This document shows positions 1 to 7,405 of a stretch of 20,409 bases of DNA, in pieces. Origin of the DNA: an uncultured Eubacteriales bacterium (GTDB lineage Bacteria; Bacillota; Clostridia; Oscillospirales; Oscillospiraceae); contig UROG01000041.1 in the NCBI GenBank assembly GCA_900549485.1, positions 1 to 20,409 of the forward strand, written 5' to 3'. The notes under the pieces are model-generated. The model worked only from the letters and a program-made list of their open reading frames with translations, searched no databases and was not told the origin of the DNA. A program made the translations under genes and the position numbers. Positions within the stretch are counted from its first letter, which is position 1; each line of letters starts with the position of its first letter.

Positions 1-55
1 ACCAGTGACCCCCTGCTTGTAAGGCAGGTGCTCTAACCAGCTGAGCTATGCTCCC
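1..55 (-). tRNA. tRNA-Val (anticodon TAC), 3' part cut off by window edge
   Basis: Read on the minus strand, the acceptor 5' strand GGGAGCA (49-55) is followed by a D arm with GCTC/GAGC pairing. The anticodon arm follows, with stem CCTGC/GCAGG and loop CTTACAA. The loop places the anticodon TAC at 19-21, which reads valine GTA codons. A five-base variable loop and the first strand of the T stem (ACTGG) follow before the window ends, so the 3' half of the T arm and acceptor lie outside. A strong promoter sits just upstream. Confidence 0.93.
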
Positions 56-71
56 GCGCGACAGCTTTGTC

Positions 72-100
72 ATAATACAGGATAATTCGGAAATTGTCAA
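72..100 (-). promoter_or_regulatory. Sigma-A-type promoter of the tRNA-Val gene
   Basis: On the minus strand a perfect -35 TTGACA (95-100) is separated by 17 bp from a near-consensus -10 TATTAT (72-77). The -10 box lies about 16 bp upstream of the mature tRNA 5' end at 55, leaving a short 5' leader of the kind removed by RNase P. The upstream DNA (about 101-135) is A/T-rich and could act as an UP element. Hexamers and spacing are read directly; activity is inferred. Confidence 0.85.
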
Positions 101-216
101 GTAGGTTTTCCCAAAAAAATAAAATTTTTTGTTTGCACAAAAGCTTTCTGTAATAGCTGCCTGACGCAGACAATAAGATATCATTATGGAAAACAATAGG
201 ATCAGGCTTAAAATGT

Positions 217-819
217 GTGTTTTTAATTTCCGAAATGCAAAGTAGTTTTTTCTTGCTGTCTCCGGCCGCCGCCGCTTTTTTTTCATCTATGCTGTTTCTC
301 GGGGATACCGAGAGCGCGGCGGCAGTCATTCTGGCTTCTGCCGTGCATGAGGCGAGCCATCTGATCATGCTTGTTGTATATGACTATCGAATAGCCTCAA
401 TAGAAATGAACATGAACGGGCTGTGCATAAAATACGCAGGGAAGGAAGATATGACGTCAAAATTTTTGTCAAATATCTCCGGACCGCTCGGCGGCGTCTT
501 ATTTTACATACTGGAAAAGCTGCCGGGCGCCGCGGCATTTCCGCAATGGCTTATCTTATCGTGCCGTGTCAGCCTTTTTCTGTCGCTGTTCAACCTGATG
601 CCGGTTTTCCCGCTTGACGGCGGCTATTGCGCTTATGTGATCTTAGGACTGCTTGTGGGGTTTGACATATCCGAAAAAATTATAAAAGCCTTGGGGGCGC
701 TCTTTTCGGTGATGATCATTACCGTCGGACTTGCCTTTATAGCAAATGATCTTGGAATAGGAGCAATGACTGCCGGCATGTGGCTGCTCTGCGCCAATAT
801 ATCGTGCAATGACTTGTAA
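217..819 (+). CDS. SpoIVFB-like M50 site-2 intramembrane metalloprotease (short, no CBS domain)
   Basis: This 200-residue polytopic membrane protein carries the M50 zinc site HEASH at residues 44-48 in the second hydrophobic segment. The second metal-ligand motif is NLMPVFPLDGG at 126-136, with D134. The positions nearly match those of Bacillus SpoIVFB (HExxH near 43-47, Asp near 137), the protease that cleaves pro-sigma-K in the mother cell. SpoIVFB has a C-terminal CBS domain; this protein ends after the membrane core, so it is either a minimal SpoIVFB or another S2P with an unknown substrate. The GTG at 217 is preceded only by a weak purine stretch (AGGATC); an in-frame ATG at 235 is an alternative start. 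The next gene follows after about 50 bp. I saw no convincing promoter in 101-216. Confidence 0.8.
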   Translation: MFLISEMQSSFFLLSPAAAAFFSSMLFLGDTESAAAVILASAVHEASHLIMLVVYDYRIASIEMNMNGLCIKYAGKEDMTSKFLSNISGPLGGVLFYILEKLPGAAAFPQWLILSCRVSLFLSLFNLMPVFPLDGGYCAYVILGLLVGFDISEKIIKALGALFSVMIITVGLAFIANDLGIGAMTAGMWLLCANISCNDL

Positions 820-871
820 AACCCGAAAAAAAATAGTAAAATATCCGGGACAATTTTTTTCGGAGAATATA

Positions 872-2707
872 ATGGACAAAAGACTTGAGAGAATACTTCC
901 AAAAGTGCAGAAGCCTGCAAGATATACGGGCGGTGAGTATAACCAGATAATCAAGGATAAGAGCAGGATCGACCTGCGGGTTGCCTTCTGCTTTCCGGAT
1001 ACCTATGAGATAGGCATGTCAAACCTCGGTATGAGTATTCTTTACCATACAATGAACAGCCTTGATTTTGTGTGGTGCGAGAGGGTTTTCGCCCCATGGG
1101 GCGATATGTACGAGGAGATGAAGAAAGCGTCTCTGCCGCTGTATGCGCTTGAAAGCGGAGACCCCGTGTCGGAATTTGACGTTGTCGCTTTTTCGATAGG
1201 CTATGAAATGGCGTATACTACGGTTCTTGATATGCTGTCAATGTCGGATATTCCATTGAGGTCGGAGAACAGGGAAAGCCTTCTGCCGCTTGTTGTTGCG
1301 GGCGGTTCGGCAGCCGTGAATGCCGAGCCTATGGCGCCGTTTATTGATCTTTTCTTTATAGGCGAGGGCGAGGAGATGGACAATGAGCTTCTCTCCCTGC
1401 TGAGAGAGGCAAAAAAACAGGGCTGGAGCAAAAGGGACTTTCTTCGCAAGGCCGCGATGATTGAGGGCGTTTACGTCCCGTCGCTCTATGAAGTCAGCTA
1501 TAACGACGACGGCACCGTGCGCTCAATAGAAGCCTTGGACGGTGCGAGCGCAAAGGTAAGGAAAAGAATAGTGACCGACCTTGACGCCGCCCCGTATCCG
1601 ACGAAGCCGGTTGTGCCGTCAACGGAGGTCGTGCATGACAGAGTATGTCTTGAGCTTTTCAGGGGCTGCGTGCGCGGCTGCCGTTTCTGCCAGGCGGGGC
1701 ATATATATCGGCCTATCAGAGCCAAAAAGTGCGGAACGCTTATAAGACAGGGGATAGAGACGCTCAAAAATACCGGCTATGAGGAGCTTACGCTGCTGTC
1801 GCTCAGTACGAGCGATTACAGGGAGCTTGCAGAGCTTTGCGACGGACTTCTCGAATACTGTGAGGAAAGGAGCATAAGTCTTTCCCTGCCTTCTCTCAGA
1901 GCGGATAATTTCTCCATGGAGATAATGGAAAAGCTCCAGAAGGTTAGAAAGAGCGGCCTTACCTTTGCCGTTGAGGGCGGAAGTCAGCGCCTCAGGGATG
2001 CAATAAACAAAAATGTCACCGAGGAGGACGTGCTTAACACCTGCCGACTTGCGTTTTCCGGCGGATGGAACACCGTGAAGCTCTATTATATGCTCGGACT
2101 GCCCACGGAAACGGACGAGGATATAGTAGGTATAGCGCAGATGGCGGACGACATCCTGCACTGCTGGCGTGTGAACGCAAAAAACAAGAACAGGGGAGTG
2201 AAGATAACCATATCCACCTCCTGCTTTATACCAAAGCCGCACAGCCCGTTCCAATGGGAGAGGCAGATCACGATCGAGGAATATCTCCGACGGGTCAATC
2301 TTCTGCGTACAAGCATCACCGCAAGAAACGTGACATACAATTGGCACGACGCGGAGACAAGCCTTATTGAGGCGGTTCTTTCAAGAGGCGACAGAAAAGT
2401 GGCTGACGCTGTGGAGCGCGTTTTCAGAAACGGCGGCAGGCTTGACGCGTGGACGGATTATTTTTCCGTCGAACGCTGGATGAAAGCCTTTGAGGAGTGC
2501 GGGATAGACCCCACTTTCTACGCCTTCCGCGCAAGAAAAACCGATGAGATATTGCCGTGGGATATGATAGACGTCGGGGTGCGCAAACAGCATTTCATTC
2601 ATGAAAGGGAAATGTGCTTCAAATCGGAGCTGTCGCCGGATTGCCGCAAACAGTGCAGCGGCTGCGGCGCGGCGGCGCTTTTGAAAGGGGGACGCTGTGA
2701 TGGATAA
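872..2707 (+). CDS. TIGR03960-family radical SAM protein
   Basis: The protein is 611 residues from ATG 872, which is preceded by CGGAG six bases upstream. The reading frame extends further 5' without a good ribosome site. An N-terminal B12-binding-like region (about 35-180) precedes a radical SAM domain whose [4Fe-4S] ligands are C266, C270 and C273 (CVRGCRFC). The C-terminus holds a second Cys set, C591, C595 and C598, a feature I recall for this family. The biochemical reaction of TIGR03960 proteins is not established to my knowledge; proximity to RNA and ribosome genes in many genomes hints at an RNA or ribosomal-protein modification. The stop codon overlaps the start of the DUF2344 gene, indicating translational coupling with its usual partner. 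Confidence 0.9.
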   Translation: MDKRLERILPKVQKPARYTGGEYNQIIKDKSRIDLRVAFCFPDTYEIGMSNLGMSILYHTMNSLDFVWCERVFAPWGDMYEEMKKASLPLYALESGDPVSEFDVVAFSIGYEMAYTTVLDMLSMSDIPLRSENRESLLPLVVAGGSAAVNAEPMAPFIDLFFIGEGEEMDNELLSLLREAKKQGWSKRDFLRKAAMIEGVYVPSLYEVSYNDDGTVRSIEALDGASAKVRKRIVTDLDAAPYPTKPVVPSTEVVHDRVCLELFRGCVRGCRFCQAGHIYRPIRAKKCGTLIRQGIETLKNTGYEELTLLSLSTSDYRELAELCDGLLEYCEERSISLSLPSLRADNFSMEIMEKLQKVRKSGLTFAVEGGSQRLRDAINKNVTEEDVLNTCRLAFSGGWNTVKLYYMLGLPTETDEDIVGIAQMADDILHCWRVNAKNKNRGVKITISTSCFIPKPHSPFQWERQITIEEYLRRVNLLRTSITARNVTYNWHDAETSLIEAVLSRGDRKVADAVERVFRNGGRLDAWTDYFSVERWMKAFEECGIDPTFYAFRARKTDEILPWDMIDVGVRKQHFIHEREMCFKSELSPDCRKQCSGCGAAALLKGGRCDG

Positions 2708-3359
2708 AATACGGCTCAGATTCAAAAAGACGGGGAGAGCCATATATATTTCGCATCTCGATCTTATGCATACAATGCAGCGCGGCTTTTCAAGGGCGGG
2801 ATATGAGCTTAAATATTCCGAGGGCTTTAACCCGCATCCGATCATATCAATAATCCTGCCGCTCTCTGTCGGCTGCTCCAGTGTTTGCGAGCTTATGGAT
2901 TTCAGGCTCAAGCAGGAATGCAGACTTGACAGGCTCCCCGTAGAGCTGACGGCGGTGATGCCGGAGGGGATTGAGGCGATAGAGGCATACGAGCCGCTGC
3001 GCAAAGCGGCGGAGCTTAAATGGCTTGCCATCGAGGGCATTTTTGAATACGATAACCGTTCTGCGGCGGATATGGCGCCGGAGCTTATAAAATTCTTTGC
3101 TCAGGACGAAATAATAGTGCCTAAAAAAACAAAGCGCGGCATGGGTGAATTTGATGTCAAATCAGCGATAAAGGAGATAGCATTTAACGCTGACGGGAAT
3201 AATGTAAAGGTAAACGCCGTTATTTCAGCACAGGAGCCGACCTTGAATCCGGAGCTTCTGACGGAGGCGCTCAGGCTTAAGGCGGAAGAAATCGCACCGG
3301 ATTTCGCAAAGTATACGAGAACGGAAACGTATGACTGCAATATGACGGTTTACAGATAG
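2700..3359 (+). CDS. TIGR03936/DUF2344 radical-SAM-associated protein
   Basis: The 219-residue protein starts with MDKIRLRFKKTG and carries the family's hallmark early segments, YISHLDLMHTMQR and SEGFNPHP. It has no Cys cluster or ATPase motif of its own. It is the standard partner of the TIGR03960 radical SAM protein, and the two are fused in some actinobacteria. The ATG at 2700 overlaps the upstream gene by 8 bp and has GAAAGGGGGA upstream; the adjacent GTG at 2697 is an alternative start. In many Clostridia the pair is followed by rng and rplU; here a GT4 gene follows instead. The molecular function is unknown. Confidence 0.88.
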   Translation: MDKIRLRFKKTGRAIYISHLDLMHTMQRGFSRAGYELKYSEGFNPHPIISIILPLSVGCSSVCELMDFRLKQECRLDRLPVELTAVMPEGIEAIEAYEPLRKAAELKWLAIEGIFEYDNRSAADMAPELIKFFAQDEIIVPKKTKRGMGEFDVKSAIKEIAFNADGNNVKVNAVISAQEPTLNPELLTEALRLKAEEIAPDFAKYTRTETYDCNMTVYR

Positions 3360-3376
3360 ACTCCGGAGGGCAGCGA

Positions 3377-4456
3377 ATGAAAAGAATTGCAATTTTTCAA
3401 AGCGATCTCGGTGTGGGAGGAATACAGAAATCAATAATCAATCTTCTCAGCGGCATTGATACGCAAAGAGTCTCTGTTGACCTCTTTCTTTCGCAAAGGG
3501 ACGAATTCTGGAATACAAAGCTTCCTGATGCGATCGGGATACACTATCTCACCCCCATACCGAAGCTTTGCTCCTTTATCCCGTTTGATTTGGCAAAAAA
3601 GTTTGTCCGTTATGATTTTGAAAGCTTCGGAGAATACGATCTTGCGATCGACTTCAATTCCTATCAGTGTTCATGTGCTGTCGGCGCGCTAACCGTTCCG
3701 GCAAAGAAGCGCGTGATGTGGATACACAATAACGTTGAGATAAAACTGCAAAACGAGTGGAAATACCGTGTCCTGTGGCATAATTTCAAAGGCAAATTCA
3801 AGTATTACGATGGATTTGTACCCGTCTCCGCGGCGCTGACGGAACCGTTTGAAAGGTGCTCGGGAATATCCGGCAAACCGTTTACGGTAATACAGAACGT
3901 CATAAACGTTGAAGAGATAAACGAAAAAATGCGCTGTGAGCCGGAAAATGTCTCGGTTGATGCCCAGTGCATGAATTTTACTGCACTCGGCAGGCTGTGC
4001 CATCAAAAGGGCTATGACCTTATGCTCGACATATTCGCAAAGGCCTGCGAGGTACGGCAAGACATAAGGCTTTACATTATCGGCGACGGTCCGGACAGGG
4101 GAGCGCTTGCGGAACAGTGCGCAAAGCTGGGAATTTCGGACAGAGTAACATTCCTCGGAAACAGGGAAAACCCATACTGCTGCATGAAGCTTATGGACGC
4201 ATTCATCTCCACTTCGAGGTACGAGGGACAGCCGCTGAATATTATGGAGGCAATGGCTGTCGGACTTCCGCTGTATTGCTCAAAGAATCTTGAAAGCTAT
4301 ACGGAGGGACTTCGCGGATATGACGATATGGTCTCGGCTCTTGTGAACTCGCGCAAAGAAGAAAAGCATCCGGACGATCTTCGCCTGTACAACGGCAGAA
4401 TACTGGACGCCGTCTATAAACTCTGCGGTGAAGACGGATGTGAAAATGAAAAATGA
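3377..4456 (+). CDS. GT4-family glycosyltransferase (GT-B fold)
   Basis: The 359-residue cytoplasmic enzyme starts at ATG 3377 behind CGGAGGG. The N-terminus (IAIFQSDLGVGGIQKS) has the glycine-rich acceptor-domain loop of GT4 enzymes. The C-terminal nucleotide-sugar domain shows G205-R206 and K211, the GDGPD turn at 236-240, and the EX7E motif E283...E291 within SRYEGQPLNIMEAM. The family transfers sugar from an NDP-sugar with retention of configuration; sugar and acceptor cannot be read from sequence. It sits 17 bp after the DUF2344 gene, probably in the same transcript, and upstream of the rplS promoter. Function probably links to the surface-glycan genes downstream of rplS. No terminator is evident after it. 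Confidence 0.88.
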   Translation: MKRIAIFQSDLGVGGIQKSIINLLSGIDTQRVSVDLFLSQRDEFWNTKLPDAIGIHYLTPIPKLCSFIPFDLAKKFVRYDFESFGEYDLAIDFNSYQCSCAVGALTVPAKKRVMWIHNNVEIKLQNEWKYRVLWHNFKGKFKYYDGFVPVSAALTEPFERCSGISGKPFTVIQNVINVEEINEKMRCEPENVSVDAQCMNFTALGRLCHQKGYDLMLDIFAKACEVRQDIRLYIIGDGPDRGALAEQCAKLGISDRVTFLGNRENPYCCMKLMDAFISTSRYEGQPLNIMEAMAVGLPLYCSKNLESYTEGLRGYDDMVSALVNSRKEEKHPDDLRLYNGRILDAVYKLCGEDGCENEK

Positions 4457-4467
4457 ATAAAAAATGC

Positions 4468-4496
4468 TTGCAATGACGGGCGTTTTGTGATAATAT
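4468..4496 (+). promoter_or_regulatory. rplS promoter (extended -10)
   Basis: TTGCAA (4468-4473) and TAATAT (4491-4496) are spaced by 17 bp, with TGA immediately before the -10 giving an extended -10 element. Transcription would start near 4503, leaving a leader of about 95 nt before rplS. It lies 12 bp after the GT4 stop codon, so rplS need not depend on upstream transcription. Confidence 0.75.
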
Positions 4497-4502
4497 ACCA
4501 TA

Positions 4503-4587
4503 GATTTTGTGATGAATTCACAAATGGAGAAAGGCGGTCCGCTGTCGAGCTTTGGGAAAAGCCTCCGATAAGAACGTCTATAATTTA
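4503..4587 (+). promoter_or_regulatory. Structured 5' leader of rplS, possible L19 autoregulatory leader
   Basis: The leader contains a 7-bp hairpin, TTTGTGA (4506-4512) with TCACAAA (4518-4524). A second stem pairs GCTTT (4549-4553) with AAAGC (4558-4562) around a GGGA loop, with a possible TCG/CGA outer extension. Ribosomal protein L19 leaders that mediate autoregulation are known in Bacillota, and the position fits. I could not match the covariance model by eye, so the assignment is inference; the hairpins themselves are visible. Confidence 0.4.
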
Positions 4588-4598
4588 AGGAGATCAAA

Positions 4599-4940
4599 AT
4601 GGATCTGGTAAAAATTCTCGGCGAACAGTACACCAAAAAAGAACTTCCCGAAATGAATGTCGGTGACACGGTGCGTATTCTCGTCCGCGTCAAGGAAGGC
4701 AACCGTGAGCGTAATCAGGCTTTCGAGGGTACCATCATTGCTAAAAAGCATGGCGGCATCAACGAAACCATTACCGTCCGCCGTATTTCCTACGGCGTAG
4801 GCTGCGAGAAAGTCTTCCCCGTACATTCTCCCTCTATCGTCTCTGTCACCACCGTCCGCAAGGGTAAGGTCCGCAGGGCGAAGCTGTACTATCTGCGTGA
4901 CCGCGTGGGTAAGAAGGCAAAGGTCAAAGAGCGTCTGTAA
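4599..4940 (+). CDS. rplS: 50S ribosomal protein L19
   Basis: This 113-residue basic protein has the full L19 pattern: the VGDTVRILVRVKEG strand, the RNQAFEGTIIAKKHGG segment and the RRISYGVGCEKVFPVHSP signature, ending in a Lys/Arg-rich tail. Length is normal for the family. L19 sits at the 30S-50S interface near bridges to the small subunit. ATG 4599 follows AAGGAG (4588-4593) at good spacing. The codon choice looks richer in C-ending codons than the glycosyltransferases around it, as expected for a highly expressed gene. In many Clostridia lepB and rbgA follow directly; here a glycan cassette intervenes. Confidence 0.98.
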   Translation: MDLVKILGEQYTKKELPEMNVGDTVRILVRVKEGNRERNQAFEGTIIAKKHGGINETITVRRISYGVGCEKVFPVHSPSIVSVTTVRKGKVRRAKLYYLRDRVGKKAKVKERL

Positions 4941-4954
4941 TCACGCTGCTTTAA

Positions 4955-4990
4955 ATTTTATGGCGTCTTCATATGAAGACGCCATAAAAT
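4955..4990 (+). terminator. Perfect 36-bp palindrome after rplS, probable terminator
   Basis: Both arms are perfect 18-mers: ATTTTATGGCGTCTTCAT followed directly by its reverse complement. The stem has a GC-rich middle and A/T-rich base. The base strand TAAAAT and following ATATAT give only a weak U tract, so it may be an attenuating terminator or mRNA 3' stabiliser. It separates rplS from the next cassette. Confidence 0.6.
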
Positions 4991-5018
4991 ATATACGGAT
5001 TATTTCAGGGGAAACTAT

Positions 5019-6470
5019 ATGTCTGAACGATTCAGAAAAAATTGGATAACAGTTCTTATAGCGATGCAGCCGGCGCTGGATATCATCGCGTATTGGCACG
5101 CCGATGCCGTGGCGACCGAGGCGGGGTATATCCGCCTTGCCATCATGCTTTTAATGCCGCTGAGTCTGCTTATTGCGGTGAAGAATAAAAAACGGTTCAT
5201 CCTGCCGTTTGCGGTTATGGGGCTTTTCTGCCTTCTGCATTTTTTGAACTGCCGCCGCGTCGGATATATCGACCCTTATTTTGATGTGTCATATATGGCG
5301 AAGGTTATCCAGATGCCTGTGCTTGCCATATGCCTGATATATTATCTTAAAGACGATCAGACGAAGGAGCAGGCAGTAAGGGGAATCCTTCTTGCCGCCG
5401 GTATCACGGGCGCGGCGCTTGCTCTGGCGTGCATCACCGGCACGGAAAACGTGACCTATGGCGAAGGCCTCGGTGTGAGCGGCTGGGTCATTGACTCAAA
5501 CCGCTGCGCAAACAGTATTATCCTTGTGACGCTTTCTGTTTTTGCCGTTCTTCCCGCCGTATACTCTGAGAAAAAGACAGTCAATATCCTTCTCCCGGTC
5601 ATAGTCGCCGCCGTGTTCATCACAAACGGCACAAAAGCGTGCTATTATTCGATTTTTGCGATCTTCGGCGGATATGCTTTTTTCGTGGTTCTCAACAGAA
5701 TTATCGGGAAAAAAGCGATAAAAGCGGCTTTCCTGGTAACTCTTGTCATACTGATGATAACGGCTGTCGTCATATACCCGTATACGCCGCGTTATAAGGT
5801 CACGGCGATGCAGCAGGCGGCGGCGTCAAAGGATCAGGGTGAGCTGGAGCGTAAGATATCCGCTCTCGGCTATGATCCGAAGGCTCTCAGCAGGGAGGAC
5901 AAGCTCACCATACCGGAGGTACGGGAGGTTATCGAGGATTTCTATTATCGTGCGATAATAGGAGTTATTCCGGATATGATCGACCGGTTCGGAATGGAAC
6001 GGATACTTGATAAGTACGATGTTACGCTCAACTGCGCCGATATCATCAGTACGCGTCTCATGAAGCTCAATTATGCTGCACTTGTCTGGGATGAATGTGA
6101 CCTGCCGACGCGTATTTTCGGATTTGAGGTCAGCCAGATGGGAAACGACGGTCTGCGGGATGTGGAAAACGACTGGCCGGCGCTGTTCTATTACTACGGC
6201 TATCTCGGTCTTGCAATGTATGCGGCGTTTGTCTTGTATTTTATTTATCTTATTATAAAAAAACTCAGGGAGAATTTTAAAGATAACCTGACAGCGCTGA
6301 ATTTTGCTTTGGGATTGGCTCTTGCATTGCAGCTCGGTCTTGCACAGTTTTCCGGTGCGCTTATAAGAAGGCCGAATGTTTCGGTTTATCTTTCGGTGAT
6401 CCTTGCACTCGTATATTATCAGACGGTGCGTACCTCTGATGTCGGCAGGGGGCTTGAAAATGAAGCTTAG
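5019..6470 (+). CDS. O-antigen ligase/polymerase-like polytopic membrane protein (Wzy/WaaL superfamily)
   Basis: The protein has 483 residues and about ten or more hydrophobic segments. A long extracytoplasmic loop at roughly 255-385 separates two membrane bundles. The motif ...GVSGWVIDSNRCAN... in the middle and the C-terminal GYLGLAMYAAFVLYFIYLIIKKL helix fit the Wzy_C / O-antigen ligase superfamily, whose members join lipid-linked oligosaccharides outside the membrane. Sequence similarity in this superfamily is weak, so polymerase and ligase cannot be told apart here. ATG 5019 follows CAGGGGAA. The 3' end overlaps the next GT2 gene by 11 bp, supporting a common transcript. Alternative: a membrane protein of unrelated polysaccharide function. 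Confidence 0.7.
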   Translation: MSERFRKNWITVLIAMQPALDIIAYWHADAVATEAGYIRLAIMLLMPLSLLIAVKNKKRFILPFAVMGLFCLLHFLNCRRVGYIDPYFDVSYMAKVIQMPVLAICLIYYLKDDQTKEQAVRGILLAAGITGAALALACITGTENVTYGEGLGVSGWVIDSNRCANSIILVTLSVFAVLPAVYSEKKTVNILLPVIVAAVFITNGTKACYYSIFAIFGGYAFFVVLNRIIGKKAIKAAFLVTLVILMITAVVIYPYTPRYKVTAMQQAAASKDQGELERKISALGYDPKALSREDKLTIPEVREVIEDFYYRAIIGVIPDMIDRFGMERILDKYDVTLNCADIISTRLMKLNYAALVWDECDLPTRIFGFEVSQMGNDGLRDVENDWPALFYYYGYLGLAMYAAFVLYFIYLIIKKLRENFKDNLTALNFALGLALALQLGLAQFSGALIRRPNVSVYLSVILALVYYQTVRTSDVGRGLENEA

Positions 6471-7395
6471 CGTTATAGTGCCTGTATATAAGGCGGAAAA
6501 ATATCTGCGGGAGTGCGTTGACTCCATCCTTGGACAGTCGATGAGCGATCTTGAGCTTATTCTGATAAACGACGGCTCACCCGACGGCTCACAGGCAATA
6601 ATCGACGAGTATGTTTCTCAATACCATGATAAGGTGAAGGCTCTTACCGTTGATAACGGCGGTCAGGGCAGGGCGCGTAACTTCGGCATAGATATGGCAA
6701 GAGGGGAATACCTCTCTTTTATTGACAGCGACGATTATCTTGAGCCGGATGCGTTTGAGCTGATGATAAATGCCGCCAATGAAAATAAGGCGGATATAGT
6801 AGTCTGCGATATGGAAAAGCGCTGGGACGACGGGAGACGCGAATACGTCAGGGCGGCATTGCAGAGCCATCCGCTGGCCTCTGCGGGCTCATCAAGCAAT
6901 AAGATATTCAGACGCGCCCTGGTGGGAGATATAAGGTTTCCTGTCGGCGTCTGGTATGAGGATTTTGAGTTTTCCGCCAAGCTCCTTATGCTGAGCGGGA
7001 AAACGGTGTTTGTGGATAAGCCGCTGTATATTTACCGCTGCGGTCAGGAATCCACAATGAATAATAATAATTCGCAGAAAAATCTGGATATCATATCCGT
7101 GATGGAGAATATCCGGGCGTTTTCCGAAAGCTGTCTTGATCGGGACGGGTATGAGTTCATGCTGCTCAATCATGTGCTTGTCGATTCCGTCAAGCGCATT
7201 GCCGCGCAGACGGGTGCCGGAAAAAATGAAATAATCGGCAAAATGCGCGAGTATGTAAGAAAAAATATTCCTTCGCTCAGAAGCTGCAAAAGCTATCGGG
7301 ATGAAAGCCGCGGCAGGCGCATTGTCATGTGGCTGAACTATCATGGACTTGAAAATGTTTCGCTTGCACTCCTTAAACTTAAAAACGGGAGCTGA
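6460..7395 (+). CDS. GT2-family glycosyltransferase (GT-A fold)
   Basis: The 311-residue enzyme starts at ATG 6460, preceded by GGCAGGGGG and overlapping the previous gene by 11 bp; the frame is open further upstream but the conserved N-terminus MKLSVIVPVYKAEKYL begins here. GT2 motifs are INDGSPDGS (nucleotide-sugar binding, D38), NGGQGRARNFG (67-76) and the metal-binding DSDD at 89-92. The GVWYEDFEF segment is typical of the acceptor side. The C-terminal third is family-variable. It transfers a sugar from an NDP-sugar with inversion; donor and acceptor are not deducible. It is a clear paralogue of the minus-strand GT2 at 9001-9987. Confidence 0.9.
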   Translation: MKLSVIVPVYKAEKYLRECVDSILGQSMSDLELILINDGSPDGSQAIIDEYVSQYHDKVKALTVDNGGQGRARNFGIDMARGEYLSFIDSDDYLEPDAFELMINAANENKADIVVCDMEKRWDDGRREYVRAALQSHPLASAGSSSNKIFRRALVGDIRFPVGVWYEDFEFSAKLLMLSGKTVFVDKPLYIYRCGQESTMNNNNSQKNLDIISVMENIRAFSESCLDRDGYEFMLLNHVLVDSVKRIAAQTGAGKNEIIGKMREYVRKNIPSLRSCKSYRDESRGRRIVMWLNYHGLENVSLALLKLKNGS

Positions 7396-7405
7396 GATAA
7401 TAATT

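Noticed and set aside
101..216. Promoter for the M50 protease gene (for example TTGTTT-16-TAATAG at 129-156)
   Set aside because: Matches are poor, and a sporulation sigma-factor consensus could not be seen either, so no promoter is called.
1619..2347. A 242-codon open frame on the minus strand inside the radical SAM gene
   Set aside because: It lies wholly within a strongly supported gene, has no recognisable motif or good ribosome site, and looks like a codon-bias shadow.
5826..6527. A 233-codon minus-strand frame across the Wzy-like gene end
   Set aside because: It is antisense to a membrane protein gene and a GT2 start; the translation is low-complexity basic with no domain signature.
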